Assembly (NCBI GenBank): GCA_002422345.1
Contig: DIUL01000013.1
Span: 1-27,960 of the forward strand
Source of the DNA: Acetobacteraceae bacterium UBA6159
Lineage (GTDB): Bacteria; Pseudomonadota; Alphaproteobacteria; Acetobacterales; Acetobacteraceae
Reading direction: 5' to 3'
Length of the DNA stretch: 27,960 nucleotides
This document shows positions 1 to 7,136 of the stretch, in pieces (the stretch's first letter is position 1; every line of letters starts with the position of its first letter). The notes under the pieces are model-generated. The model ran no database searches and was not told where the DNA came from. It saw nothing but the letters and a program-made list of their open reading frames with translations. The translations under genes and the position numbers were made by a program.

Positions 1-21
1 GCCGTCAACCGGACAGTAGTG
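1..21 (+). repeat. Left copy of a 21-bp terminal inverted repeat (probable IS end)
   Basis: These 21 bases, starting GCCGTCAACCGG and ending CAGTAGTG, are the exact reverse complement of the last 21 bases of the window. Read outward, the sequence starts CACTACTGTCCGG, which looks like the tip of an insertion-sequence terminal repeat. Homology to a Bug-type binding protein begins immediately after it, so the junction is real and not a chance match. The element body, if present, lies outside the window and its family cannot be named from 21 bases. Confidence 0.6.
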
Positions 22-22
22 A

Positions 23-622
23 TTCGAGAACACACTGGTGTTTTCGATCCATCCGTCGCTGCCCGCGACAACGATGGAGGAGTTCGTTGCCTACGCGAAG
101 GCCAACCCCGGCAAGATCGCCTTCGGGTCCTCCGGGACCGGCACCATGACCCAGATGACGTGTGAGAGCGTGAAGGCCGCGGCCAAGATCGACATCCTGC
201 ATGTCCCCTATCGCGGCGGAGCCGAGGCGCTGAGCGACTTCCTCGCCGGCCACGTCCAGGTCCACTGCGAGGGCAACATCCTTCCCCACGTCAAGGCCGG
301 AAAGGCTCGGCTTTTGGGCGTGGCGGACAACGAACGCCATCCGGACTTCCCCGATGTCCGCATGCTGAAGGAAATCTGGGCCGAGGCAGACTCCGTCAGT
401 TGGGGCGGCCTGTTCGGACCCGCCGGCGTTCCAGACGCGATCGTCCGCCGCCTGAGCGCGGAAATCCAGAAGATCGCCAAGGACCCGGCGTTGAAGGAGC
501 AGATGATGAAGATCGCCGTCCGGCCCGCCGGCAGCACGCCCGAGGAACTCGCGGCGGAACTGCGGAAGGACTACGAACGCTATGGCAATCTGGTGCGGGC
601 GCTGAACATCCGGATGGACTGA
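23..622 (+). pseudogene. 5'-truncated Bug/TctC-type tricarboxylate transporter substrate-binding protein
   Basis: The frame encodes the C-terminal two thirds of a periplasmic Bug-family solute-binding protein, the family that feeds tripartite tricarboxylate transporters. It aligns along its whole length with the intact paralogue at 18552-19541. Shared blocks include AYAKANPGK, DILHVPYRGG, EAL.DFLAG, ERHP.FPDV and the C-terminal DY.RYG. In-frame homology starts at the TTC codon at 23, directly behind the 21-bp terminal repeat, and an in-frame TGA lies at 20-22. The signal peptide and roughly 120 to 130 N-terminal residues are therefore missing. A GTG at 38 could start translation, but the product would lack a signal peptide and half the first lobe. 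I read it as a gene broken by an insertion whose 5' part lies outside the window. Confidence 0.8.
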
Positions 623-700
623 AACCGGGTTGGGAATCGCCTGTTTGTTGTTGCACGGCCTCGAGAACCGGCTCATGCTCCCCGGATCGTGGCAACAACT

Positions 701-715
701 GAAAGGAGGTGATCC
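701..715 (+). promoter_or_regulatory. Extended Shine-Dalgarno, complementary to the 16S rRNA 3' end over 15 nt
   Basis: GAAAGGAGGTGATCC is the full complement of the usual 16S 3' tail (GGATCACCTCCTTTC), far longer than a normal 4-6 nt Shine-Dalgarno. The GGAGG core ends 7 nt before a GTG at 717, which is good spacing. It is not part of an rRNA gene, because the flanking bases do not match 16S on either strand. Confidence 0.6.
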
Positions 716-716
716 T

Positions 717-782
717 GTGTCTCATTGTTCGGTGGCTTTCATTGCCGTGACCTGGATCGCCGGCGCAAACGCGACGGCCTAG
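717..782 (+). CDS. Putative 21-residue leader-like peptide
   Basis: A GTG start placed ideally behind the 15-nt Shine-Dalgarno opens a 21-codon frame (begins MSHCSVAFIAVTWI) that ends in TAG at 780-782. The peptide is hydrophobic in the middle and has no run of a single amino acid that would point to classical amino-acid attenuation. The frame is also open upstream to an ATG at 675, but that version would be translated through the Shine-Dalgarno itself, so GTG is preferred. A GC-rich hairpin follows 35 bases later, just before tag. Function unknown; it could be a regulatory leader, a small membrane peptide or a chance ORF. Support rests on the ribosome-binding site alone. Confidence 0.4.
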   Translation: MSHCSVAFIAVTWIAGANATA

Positions 783-817
783 ACTATTGGGTCCGGCAAC
801 GGACGTCATAAACAATG

Positions 818-849
818 CGAAGGCCCCTGGGGTGACCCTGGGGCCTTCG
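818..849 (+). terminator. GC-rich hairpin between the small ORF and tag
   Basis: A perfect 10-bp stem (CGAAGGCCCC at 818-827 paired with GGGGCCTTCG at 840-849) closes a 12-nt loop. No T-tract follows, so it is not a classic intrinsic terminator. It lies 26 bases before the tag start codon and could end or attenuate transcription of the small ORF. Confidence 0.45.
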
Positions 850-875
850 GCATGTCAGGTGGGGGAGAAACCATC

Positions 876-1436
876 ATGACCACGCGCTGTCCCTGGGCCG
901 AAAAGGGCGACGACGCCTACAAGGCCTACCACGACACCGAATGGGGCGTGCCCGTCCACGACGACCGCACCCTGTTTGAGTTCCTGACGCTGGAAGGCGC
1001 CCAGGCCGGGCTGTCCTGGCACAGTGTCCTGATCCGCCGCGAGGGCTACCGCGCCTCCTTCCACGGCTATGACATCGACCGCGTCGCCGAGATGACCGAG
1101 GAAGAGCTGCAAGGCCTGATGGCGGGCGCGCCGATCATCCGCAACCGCCTGAAAATCTGGTCCGTCCGCGACAACGCCCGCATCGCCCAGGACGTCATCG
1201 CCGAACACGGCAGCCTGGACACCTATATCTGGTCGTTCGTCGACGGAAAGCCGATCGTCAACACCTGGACCGAGCACACGCAGGTACCCGCGACGACGCC
1301 CGGCTCCGATGTGATGAGCAAGGCGCTCCGCAAGCGCGGGTTCCGTTTTGTCGGTTCCACCATATGTTACGCGTTCATGCAGGCGACCGGCATGGTCAAC
1401 GACCACCTGACCACCTGTTTTCGCCACGGCCATTGA
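876..1436 (+). CDS. tag: DNA-3-methyladenine glycosylase I
   Basis: This cytoplasmic base-excision repair enzyme removes 3-methyladenine from alkylated DNA. The 186-residue product matches the usual length of Tag (about 187). The N-terminus reads MTTRCPWA and the conserved AYHDTEWGVP follows. The HhH-superfamily zinc-snap ligands appear as Cys5, His19, His177 and Cys181. The LTLEGAQAGLSW segment carries the glutamate that recognises the methylated base in the E. coli enzyme. The ATG at 876 is preferred over 852 because it has a GGGGGAG ribosome-binding site about 8 bases upstream and gives the family-typical N-terminus. The gene is followed after 17 bases by the M20 amidohydrolase, probably co-transcribed although functionally unrelated. 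Tag is constitutive in E. coli; here the upstream hairpin and small ORF might modulate it. Confidence 0.93.
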   Translation: MTTRCPWAEKGDDAYKAYHDTEWGVPVHDDRTLFEFLTLEGAQAGLSWHSVLIRREGYRASFHGYDIDRVAEMTEEELQGLMAGAPIIRNRLKIWSVRDNARIAQDVIAEHGSLDTYIWSFVDGKPIVNTWTEHTQVPATTPGSDVMSKALRKRGFRFVGSTICYAFMQATGMVNDHLTTCFRHGH

Positions 1437-1453
1437 TTCCAGGAGACTTAACG

Positions 1454-2872
1454 ATGCGCAATGACGAGGAAATCTGGCGGCTGGTCGACGCCAAGCAGGA
1501 CGACTTCATCGCCCTGTCGGACCGGGTCTGGGAAATCCCGGAACTCTGCTACGCCGAACACCAATCCTGCGCCGAACATACCGCGATGCTGGAAGCGCAG
1601 GGCTTCCGCGTCACCCGCGACGTGGCCGGTATCCCGACCGCGGTGATGGGCGAGGCCGGGGAAGAAGGCCCGGTCATCGCGATCCTCGGTGAGTACGACG
1701 CGCTGCCGGGCCTGTCGCAGGAAGCGGGCGTTGCCGAACCCCGTCCCCTCCCTGGCCCCGGCTACGGCCACGGCTGCGGTCACAATCTGCTCGGTTCCGC
1801 CTCGATGCTCGCCGCTACCGCGGTGAAGGACTACCTGGAGAAGAACGGCATCAAGGGCCGCGTCCGCTACTACGGCTGCCCGGCTGAGGAAGGCGGCGCC
1901 GCCAAGGGGTTCATGGTCCGCGAAGGCGCGTTTTCCGACGTGGACATCGCGATCTCCTGGCATCCGTCGTCGTTCAGCGGGGTGAACGAGCCGATCTCGC
2001 TGGCCAATACCCGCATCGATTTTTCCTTCACGGGACGCGCTTCCCACGCCGCCGCCGCGCCGCATCTGGGACGCAGCGCACTGGACGCGGTCGAACTGAT
2101 GAATGTCGGCGTGAACTACATGCGCGAACACATGCCGTCCGACGCGCGGGTTCACTACGCCATCCTGGACGCCGGCGGCATTGCGCCGAACGTGGTGCAG
2201 GCGCATGCCAAGGTCCGGTACCTGATCCGTGTCCGCAACCTGCCCGAACTGAACCGGTTGATCGAGCGGGTGCGGAAGATCGCCCAGGGCGCGGCGCTGA
2301 TGACGGAAACCTCGGTCGAAACCAAGGTGATCAGCGCGGTGTCCAACCTATTGGGCAACACGCCGCTGGAAAAGGCGATGTACGATAACTACTCCCGCCT
2401 TGGCCCGCCGGAATTCGACGAAGCCGACCGCGCCTTCGCCGCCAAGATCCAGGCGACGCTGACGGAGGAGGATATCGAAAGCTCCCACCGCCGAGCGGGA
2501 CTGCCGATGCGGGACGGCGTGCCGCTGTGCGACACGATCGTGCCGCTGGATGCGAAGACGGCGCCGATGATGGGCTCGACCGATGTCGGGGACGTGAGCT
2601 GGGCGGTGCCGACGGTGCAGGCGCGGGGCGCGACCTATGCGATCGGGACTCCGGGCCATTCCTGGCAGTTGACCGCGCAGGGCAAGATGCCAGCCGCGCA
2701 CAAGGGTCTGGTCCATGTCGCGAAGGCGATGGCGGGCACCGCGCTCGACGTGCTGCACAATCCGGCGTTGCTGGAGCAGGCGAAGGCCGATCATCAGGCG
2801 CGGGTGAAGCGGACCCCCTATGTCTGCCCGATCCCGGACGATGTCAGCCCGCCGGTGGGAATGTCCGCCTAG
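1454..2872 (+). CDS. M20-family amidohydrolase, AbgB-like (aminobenzoyl-glutamate hydrolase type)
   Basis: A cytoplasmic dinuclear-metal amidohydrolase of peptidase family M20, 472 residues. Metal-ligand motifs are visible: GHGCGHN at 105-111, PAEEGGAAK at 143-151 (catalytic and ligand Glu pair), SWHP near 169-171 and TPGHSW near the C-terminus. The long insert between EYDALPG and GYGHGCGHN and the overall length resemble AbgB, the subunit that hydrolyses p-aminobenzoyl-glutamate. An indole-acetyl-amino-acid or acyl-amino-acid hydrolase activity is equally possible, and no AbgA partner or AbgT transporter is nearby. The ATG at 1454 has an AGGAGA site 7 bases upstream; longer in-frame readings overlap tag. 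It ends only 6 bases from the convergent gene that follows. Confidence 0.88.
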   Translation: MRNDEEIWRLVDAKQDDFIALSDRVWEIPELCYAEHQSCAEHTAMLEAQGFRVTRDVAGIPTAVMGEAGEEGPVIAILGEYDALPGLSQEAGVAEPRPLPGPGYGHGCGHNLLGSASMLAATAVKDYLEKNGIKGRVRYYGCPAEEGGAAKGFMVREGAFSDVDIAISWHPSSFSGVNEPISLANTRIDFSFTGRASHAAAAPHLGRSALDAVELMNVGVNYMREHMPSDARVHYAILDAGGIAPNVVQAHAKVRYLIRVRNLPELNRLIERVRKIAQGAALMTETSVETKVISAVSNLLGNTPLEKAMYDNYSRLGPPEFDEADRAFAAKIQATLTEEDIESSHRRAGLPMRDGVPLCDTIVPLDAKTAPMMGSTDVGDVSWAVPTVQARGATYAIGTPGHSWQLTAQGKMPAAHKGLVHVAKAMAGTALDVLHNPALLEQAKADHQARVKRTPYVCPIPDDVSPPVGMSA

Positions 2873-2878
2873 CCGCGA

Positions 2879-3820
2879 TCAGCGGCGGTACCACCAATCC
2901 GCCGCCAGGGCGCCCGCCACGCCGCTTCCCACGACCCACACGCGGGAGGCTGCGCTGGTCGCCGCATCGGCGATCACCGCGCCGGAGTAAAGCAGGCCGG
3001 ACCCAGTGCTGAGCGGAAGCGAGCCGACGGTGTTGGCGGAGAGGTAGTTGGCCATGGCCACGCCGCCGAAGGTGCCGCCCAGCAGGGTGAACATATAATT
3101 GAAATCAGTGTCGTTGCCGACCCACTTGTCATAGGCCCATGTCGCTCCGATCGCCCCCAGGCCGCCGGTCGTCACCGCGATCAGACGGCTGCCGACCACG
3201 GTGCTGATGGGGATGGGGGCAAGCGCGGCGCCTTCCAGCGGCAGAACGCCCAGCGATTGGGTCATGCCATTGAAGGTTGCCACGCCGACGATCGCACCTG
3301 CGGCCATTGCCCAGAGGCGGCCGGTCTGGGTTCCGCCCTCGGGCGGGTCGGGGTGATAGAGGTAGTCACCGATCCAGGCCCCGACGACCGCGCTGCTGAC
3401 CGCGTAGACTCGGCTGACCGCCACGGCCATTTCGGCGGGGATCATCGAGGCGCCGAGCAGGGTTGCCCCACCGGGCAAGGCGCCGACGCCCAGCGCCGCG
3501 GTATTGAAGGCGACAACGCCAGCGACGGCCCCCAACCCTGCCACGACCGTCGCCGTGTTCGGCCCGGCGGCCCAGACCGAATGCGGCAACCAGCTGGGCG
3601 GTGGGATCACGGCCGCCGGCGGGAGAGGTGCGGGTGCCGGAGCAGGGGCGGGCGTGGGTGCCGGCGCAGGAGCAGCCTGGGCAGCCCTGGCGGGCGGCGG
3701 GGCCGGCCGCGTTGGGGGGGCTTGGCGTTGTTGGGGCGGCTGGGGCTGTGCGTGGACGGGTGTAGAGACAAGACCGGCGATCGCGCCACAGACTACAGCC
3801 AAATTCGACAAACGCCGCAT
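2879..3820 (-). CDS. Secreted or membrane-associated protein with Pro/Ala linker and three internal repeats, unknown function
   Basis: I do not recognise a named family. The 313-residue product has a Sec signal peptide with a likely cut after VHA (residue 24). A low-complexity Pro/Ala/Gln linker of (AP)n type covers about 25-77. Three tandem repeats of about 66-70 residues follow, at roughly 88-155, 168-233 and 242-311. Each repeat runs: a Gly/Ala-rich hydrophobic stretch with G..GV..FN or G..GGVAM.N, then G.LPL..G, then a second Gly-rich hydrophobic stretch beginning (A)SR or GSR and ending G(A/D)xxxDW or DYLY aromatic pairs. The pattern suggests paired glycine-zipper helices, so six membrane-inserting helices in all. 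The ATG at 3820 is chosen because it gives a clean signal peptide; a GTG at 3844 would add 8 residues. Monocistronic and convergent with the M20 gene. Confidence 0.65.
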   Translation of the reverse strand: MRRLSNLAVVCGAIAGLVSTPVHAQPQPPQQRQAPPTRPAPPPARAAQAAPAPAPTPAPAPAPAPLPPAAVIPPPSWLPHSVWAAGPNTATVVAGLGAVAGVVAFNTAALGVGALPGGATLLGASMIPAEMAVAVSRVYAVSSAVVGAWIGDYLYHPDPPEGGTQTGRLWAMAAGAIVGVATFNGMTQSLGVLPLEGAALAPIPISTVVGSRLIAVTTGGLGAIGATWAYDKWVGNDTDFNYMFTLLGGTFGGVAMANYLSANTVGSLPLSTGSGLLYSGAVIADAATSAASRVWVVGSGVAGALAADWWYRR

Positions 3821-3933
3821 ACCGGCCCCGTTCACATAATACACTGTTATGGTTACCTATTGGCGCGATTGATACAAGCGGTATTGCAGTCCGTGCGTGT
3901 GCAAATTTGTATCGCCAATTGGTTAAGCCATGG

Positions 3934-4785
3934 TTAATCCGCCGCGTCCTGCATAAGCCGGAACGCCGCTGCCTTGTATACGCCCAGAATGCGGACCTCG
4001 GAGGAAAAGAACCCCAACTCTTCCAGCGCGCGGCGCAGGCCCGGCTGCTCGGGGTGGCCGTCGACGTCGCACATGAACTGCGTGGCCGAGAACCGGCCGC
4101 CCATCATGTAGCTTTCCAGCTTGGTCATGTTCACGCCGTTCGTCGCGAACCCGCCCAGGGCCTTATACAGGGCCGCCGGGACGTTCCTGACCCGAAAGAC
4201 GAAGGTCGTCATCAGGTTCGGCGTGGACGGATCGGGATGCGCCGGCTTCGGGGCCATCACATAGAAGCGGGTTGTGTTGTGGGACGCGTCCTCGATGTTC
4301 CGACGCAGGATTTCCAGGCCGTAGATTTCCGCCGCGAGGGATGAGGCGATCGCCGCGTCTTCCTTGTTGCCCCACTCCGCGATCAGCTTGGCGGAGCCGG
4401 CGGTGTCACCCTCGACCACCGGGACGAAGGCCCGTTCCTTCAGGATGCGGCGCACCTGGCCCAGCGCGACGGGGTGGGAATGCGCGCGCTTGATGTCGTC
4501 GATGGTAGATCCCTTGATGCCGAGCAGGCAGTGCTCGACCCGCTGGAACTGTTCGCCGATGACGAACAGGCCGGATTCCGGGAGCAAATGATGGATGTCG
4601 GGCACCCGCCCGGCCAGGGTGTTCTCACAGGGCAGCATCGCGAGGTCGGCGCGCTTGTCATGAACCGCCTCGATCGCCGCCTCGAACGTCTCGCACGGCA
4701 GGGTTGTCATGTCCGGATAGGCATTGCGGCAGGCAAGGTCGGAATAGGCGCCGAGGACGCCCTGGAATGCGATGGTACCGGTCAT
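3934..4785 (-). CDS. pheA: Prephenate dehydratase (PDT plus ACT domain)
   Basis: Converts prephenate to phenylpyruvate, the committed step of phenylalanine biosynthesis, in the cytoplasm. The 283-residue monofunctional protein has the PDT domain at about 3-180 with FQGVLGAYSD at 7-16, the LPCENTLAGRV loop around 51-61 and the catalytic TTRF signature at 171-174. A C-terminal ACT regulatory domain spans about 190-275, which normally binds phenylalanine for feedback inhibition. The ACT segment reads TKLESYMMGG in place of the more widespread ESRP motif. No chorismate mutase domain is present. It starts 4 bases after kdsB ends, so the two are one transcription unit. Confidence 0.95.
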   Translation of the reverse strand: MTGTIAFQGVLGAYSDLACRNAYPDMTTLPCETFEAAIEAVHDKRADLAMLPCENTLAGRVPDIHHLLPESGLFVIGEQFQRVEHCLLGIKGSTIDDIKRAHSHPVALGQVRRILKERAFVPVVEGDTAGSAKLIAEWGNKEDAAIASSLAAEIYGLEILRRNIEDASHNTTRFYVMAPKPAHPDPSTPNLMTTFVFRVRNVPAALYKALGGFATNGVNMTKLESYMMGGRFSATQFMCDVDGHPEQPGLRRALEELGFFSSEVRILGVYKAAAFRLMQDAAD

Positions 4786-4789
4786 GGGA

Positions 4790-5527
4790 TCAGGCTTTCG
4801 GGTTCAACAGGGTTCGGGCGCGTTCCAGGTCCTCGGGCGTGTCGACCCCGAACAGGCCGTGCGCCATACGGGCGCAGGCGATGCGCATGCCAGCCTCCAT
4901 CGCCCGCAACTGCTCCAGCTTTTCCCGCTGTTCCAGCAGGCTGGGCGGCAGGGAGACGAAGCGGGCCAGCGACGCGCGACGGAACGCGTAGATGCCGATA
5001 TGGTGCCACCGCGGGCCTTCGCCCCAGGGGATCGGCGCGCGGGAGAAATACAGCGCGGGCGCGACATCGGCGCCGTCCGGAAAGGCGCAGACAGCCTTGA
5101 CGAAGGACTCGGTCATCGCTTCGTGATCGGACAGGATCGGCACGACCAGGGTGCCGATGTCGATCGCCGGATTGGCCAGCGGCGTGACCACCAAGCGCAG
5201 CTGCGCGGGATTGAGCGTCGGGACATCCCCCTGCAGGTTGACCACGACATCATGCCGGCCGTCCGGGTCGAGGGACAGCAGGGCGGCATGGACGCGATCG
5301 GTGCCGGATGGCAGGGCCGGATCGGTGAGAACCGCGATGCCGCCGGCGGCGCGCACGGCGTCCGCGATCTCCGCATCGCCGCAGGCGACGGCCACGGGGC
5401 CGATATCGGCTTCCCGTGCGCGGTCCAGCACATGGACGATCATCGGCTTGCCGTGGATGTCCGCCAGAGGCTTGCCAGGGAGTCGGGCGGCGGCCATGCG
5501 GGCCGGGATGATGACGATGGGGTTCAC
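4790..5527 (-). CDS. kdsB: 3-deoxy-manno-octulosonate cytidylyltransferase (CMP-Kdo synthetase)
   Basis: Activates Kdo with CTP to give CMP-Kdo for lipid A-core assembly, in the cytoplasm. The 245-residue protein has the nucleotide-binding start IPARMAAARLPGKPL (7-21), the NLQGDVP loop at 97-103, SRAPIPW at 162-168, HHIGIYAFRR at 175-184 and the C-terminal VDTPEDLERA. The family more often has QGDEP; here it is QGDVP. First gene of the kdsB-pheA unit and divergent from cycM, an arrangement common in alphaproteobacteria. The presence of kdsB implies a Gram-negative outer membrane with Kdo-containing LPS. Confidence 0.95.
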   Translation of the reverse strand: MNPIVIIPARMAAARLPGKPLADIHGKPMIVHVLDRAREADIGPVAVACGDAEIADAVRAAGGIAVLTDPALPSGTDRVHAALLSLDPDGRHDVVVNLQGDVPTLNPAQLRLVVTPLANPAIDIGTLVVPILSDHEAMTESFVKAVCAFPDGADVAPALYFSRAPIPWGEGPRWHHIGIYAFRRASLARFVSLPPSLLEQREKLEQLRAMEAGMRIACARMAHGLFGVDTPEDLERARTLLNPKA

Positions 5528-5603
5528 GGCGCGCGGAAGGTCCTGGAATTGCCCGGCGGGAAATGGCCGGCAGTGGCTTGAAGGTCTGTAATCGTTTCCC
5601 TAT

Positions 5604-5615
5604 GGTGCGCGCACC
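5604..5615. promoter_or_regulatory. 12-bp perfect palindrome in the kdsB/cycM divergent promoter region
   Basis: GGTGCGCGCACC is self-complementary and sits in the 197-base gap between the divergently transcribed kdsB and cycM. A separate 11-bp direct repeat (ATGACGACGGG) lies at 5683-5693 and 5700-5710, just ahead of cycM. Either could be an operator. No convincing -35/-10 pair was identified, so this remains a candidate site only. Confidence 0.25.
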
Positions 5616-5724
5616 TTATGGATGCGATCGGATTGGCGCAACGGCGCGACCGCCCTTGGCCAACAGTCGGCGCATCCAGTGTATGACGACGGGCATCGCA
5701 TGACGACGGGGACGTTGGGCCGAC

Positions 5725-6264
5725 ATGGATAGTATGGAATTCAACAAGGGCATTGCCGCGCTGCTGATCGCTGGCATCGCCTTCTTCGTCACCGGGACGA
5801 TCGGTACGATCCTCGTCCACCCGCACAAGCCCGATCACCCGGTGCTGAACATCGCGATGCCCGAGGCGTCCGGGAGCAAGGAAGCCGCCAAGCCGGTTGA
5901 ACTCGCCCCGATCGCGCCGCTGATGGCCGCCGCGGATGCGGGCGCCGGCGAAGCCACCGCCAAGAAGCTGTGCGCGAGCTGCCACACCTTCACCGATGGC
6001 GGGAAGAACGGCGTCGGCCCGAACCTGTATGGCGTGCTGGGTGCGCCGCATGGTCAGGGTGCGAACGGCTTCAACTTCTCGGCGGCGCTCAAGGGCGTCG
6101 CGGGCAACTGGTCGTATGAGGACATGAACAAGTGGCTGGCCAAGCCCAGCACCTTTGCTCCTGGCACCCGCATGGCCTTCGCCGGCATCAAGGACGACAA
6201 GCAGCGCGCCGACGTGATCGCCTATCTGCGCGGTCTGTCCAAGTCGCCGATGCCGCTGCCCTGA
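5725..6264 (+). CDS. cycM: Membrane-anchored class I cytochrome c (CycM/c552 type)
   Basis: Carries electrons, typically between the bc1 complex and a terminal oxidase, on the periplasmic face of the inner membrane. In the 179-residue product an uncleaved N-terminal anchor helix (about 8-31) follows the MEFNK start typical of CycM. A short linker leads to the haem-binding CASCH with Cys83, Cys86 and His87. The distal axial ligand is Met150 in GTRMAF. The NGVGPNLYGV and WSYEDMNKWLAKPS blocks are standard for this class. The start at 5725 is preferred; the internal Met at 5734 is possible, and both have weak ribosome-binding sites. It is followed 8 bases later by hisN. Confidence 0.9.
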   Translation: MDSMEFNKGIAALLIAGIAFFVTGTIGTILVHPHKPDHPVLNIAMPEASGSKEAAKPVELAPIAPLMAAADAGAGEATAKKLCASCHTFTDGGKNGVGPNLYGVLGAPHGQGANGFNFSAALKGVAGNWSYEDMNKWLAKPSTFAPGTRMAFAGIKDDKQRADVIAYLRGLSKSPMPLP

Positions 6265-6272
6265 TCGGACCC

Positions 6273-7046
6273 ATGGATCGCCTGATCGCGGCGGCCGAGG
6301 CAGCGGCGGATGTAGCCGCCGCCGCCATCCGGCCCTTCTTCCGCGCGGGCGTCGCGTCCGACCTCAAGACCGACCGTTCCCCCGTCACCATCGCCGACCG
6401 CACCGCCGAACTGGCGATGCGGGCCGTGCTGTCGGAACGGTTTCCCGACCACGGCATCCTCGGCGAAGAATTCGGCCTCGACCGCCCAGAGGCTCGGCTG
6501 CGCTGGGTGCTGGACCCGATCGACGGTACCCGCGCCTTCATCACCGGACGGCCCACCTACGGCACCCTGATCGGGCTGCTGGAAGACGACATCCCCATCC
6601 TTGGCATCATCGACCAGCCCGCGACCGGCGAACGCTGGGTCGGTGCCCGTGGCCGTCCGACCACGTTCCGCGGGTCGATGGGCGGCACCGCCGGCTGCCG
6701 GCCCTGCGCCGATATCGGCAACGCCGAACTCAGCTGCACCAGCCCCGAGATGCTGGGTGACGACACCCCCCGCTGGAACCGGCTGAAAGACGCGGTGCGG
6801 CGGAACTACTGGGGCGGCGACTGCTATGCCTATGGGCTGCTCGCGCTGGGCCAGATCGACGTGGTCGCGGAATCCGACATGAAGACCTGGGACTGGGCCC
6901 CGCTGGTTGCGGTGGTCGAGGGTGCTGGCGGTCGGGTCACCGATTGGTCCGGCAAGCCTTTGCGGGCCGATGGCGATGGTCGGGTGCTGGCCGTGGGGGA
7001 TCCGGCTTTGCTGGGTCCGGTGGTGGGGTTGCTGGGGGGCGGGTAG
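6273..7046 (+). CDS. hisN: Inositol-monophosphatase-family phosphatase, probable histidinol-phosphatase
   Basis: A Mg-dependent phosphomonoesterase of the IMPase superfamily, 257 residues. Metal-binding motifs are GEEFG at 64-68 and WVLDPIDGTRAF at 78-89, with the third metal site in KTWDWAPLVAVVEGAGG near 205-220. The residues around the active site (GTRAFITGRPTYGTLI) resemble the HisN-type histidinol-phosphatases of alphaproteobacteria more than inositol phosphatases. I therefore infer a role in histidine synthesis; inositol or 3'-phosphoadenosine phosphates remain possible substrates. The ATG at 6273 lies 8 bases after the cycM stop, so the two genes are likely co-transcribed. A G/C palindrome follows at 7089-7111. 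Confidence 0.82.
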   Translation: MDRLIAAAEAAADVAAAAIRPFFRAGVASDLKTDRSPVTIADRTAELAMRAVLSERFPDHGILGEEFGLDRPEARLRWVLDPIDGTRAFITGRPTYGTLIGLLEDDIPILGIIDQPATGERWVGARGRPTTFRGSMGGTAGCRPCADIGNAELSCTSPEMLGDDTPRWNRLKDAVRRNYWGGDCYAYGLLALGQIDVVAESDMKTWDWAPLVAVVEGAGGRVTDWSGKPLRADGDGRVLAVGDPALLGPVVGLLGGG

Positions 7047-7088
7047 TTCGCCCCCTCGGTCCGTGCCGTGGCTTACCCCCCACCCCGG

Positions 7089-7111
7089 CCCTCCCCCTCA
7101 AGGGGGGAGGG
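7089..7111. repeat. C-run/G-run intergenic palindrome downstream of hisN
   Basis: CCCTCCCCC (7089-7097) and GGGGGAGGG (7103-7111) form a 9-bp stem with a 5-nt loop, preceded by CCCCCCACCCCGG. This resembles the short intergenic palindromes scattered through many alpha- and betaproteobacterial genomes. A weak T-rich GTGTTTG follows, so it may also end hisN transcription. Confidence 0.45.
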
Positions 7112-7136
7112 GTGTTTGATCGGAGGTTGAGACCCC

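Noticed and set aside
701..715. Possible 16S rRNA 3' end on the minus strand
   Set aside because: Only the 15 bases of the anti-Shine-Dalgarno complement match; the adjacent bases do not resemble 16S, so it is a ribosome-binding site, not an rRNA fragment.
3257..3937. Plus-strand open frame opposite the triple-repeat protein
   Set aside because: It arises from the Pro/Ala-rich and Gly-rich codons of the minus-strand gene, which has a signal peptide and internal repeats; the plus-strand product is featureless.
4272..5100. Plus-strand frames opposite pheA and kdsB
   Set aside because: Both minus-strand genes have complete catalytic motifs and tight operon spacing; the plus-strand frames show no domain.
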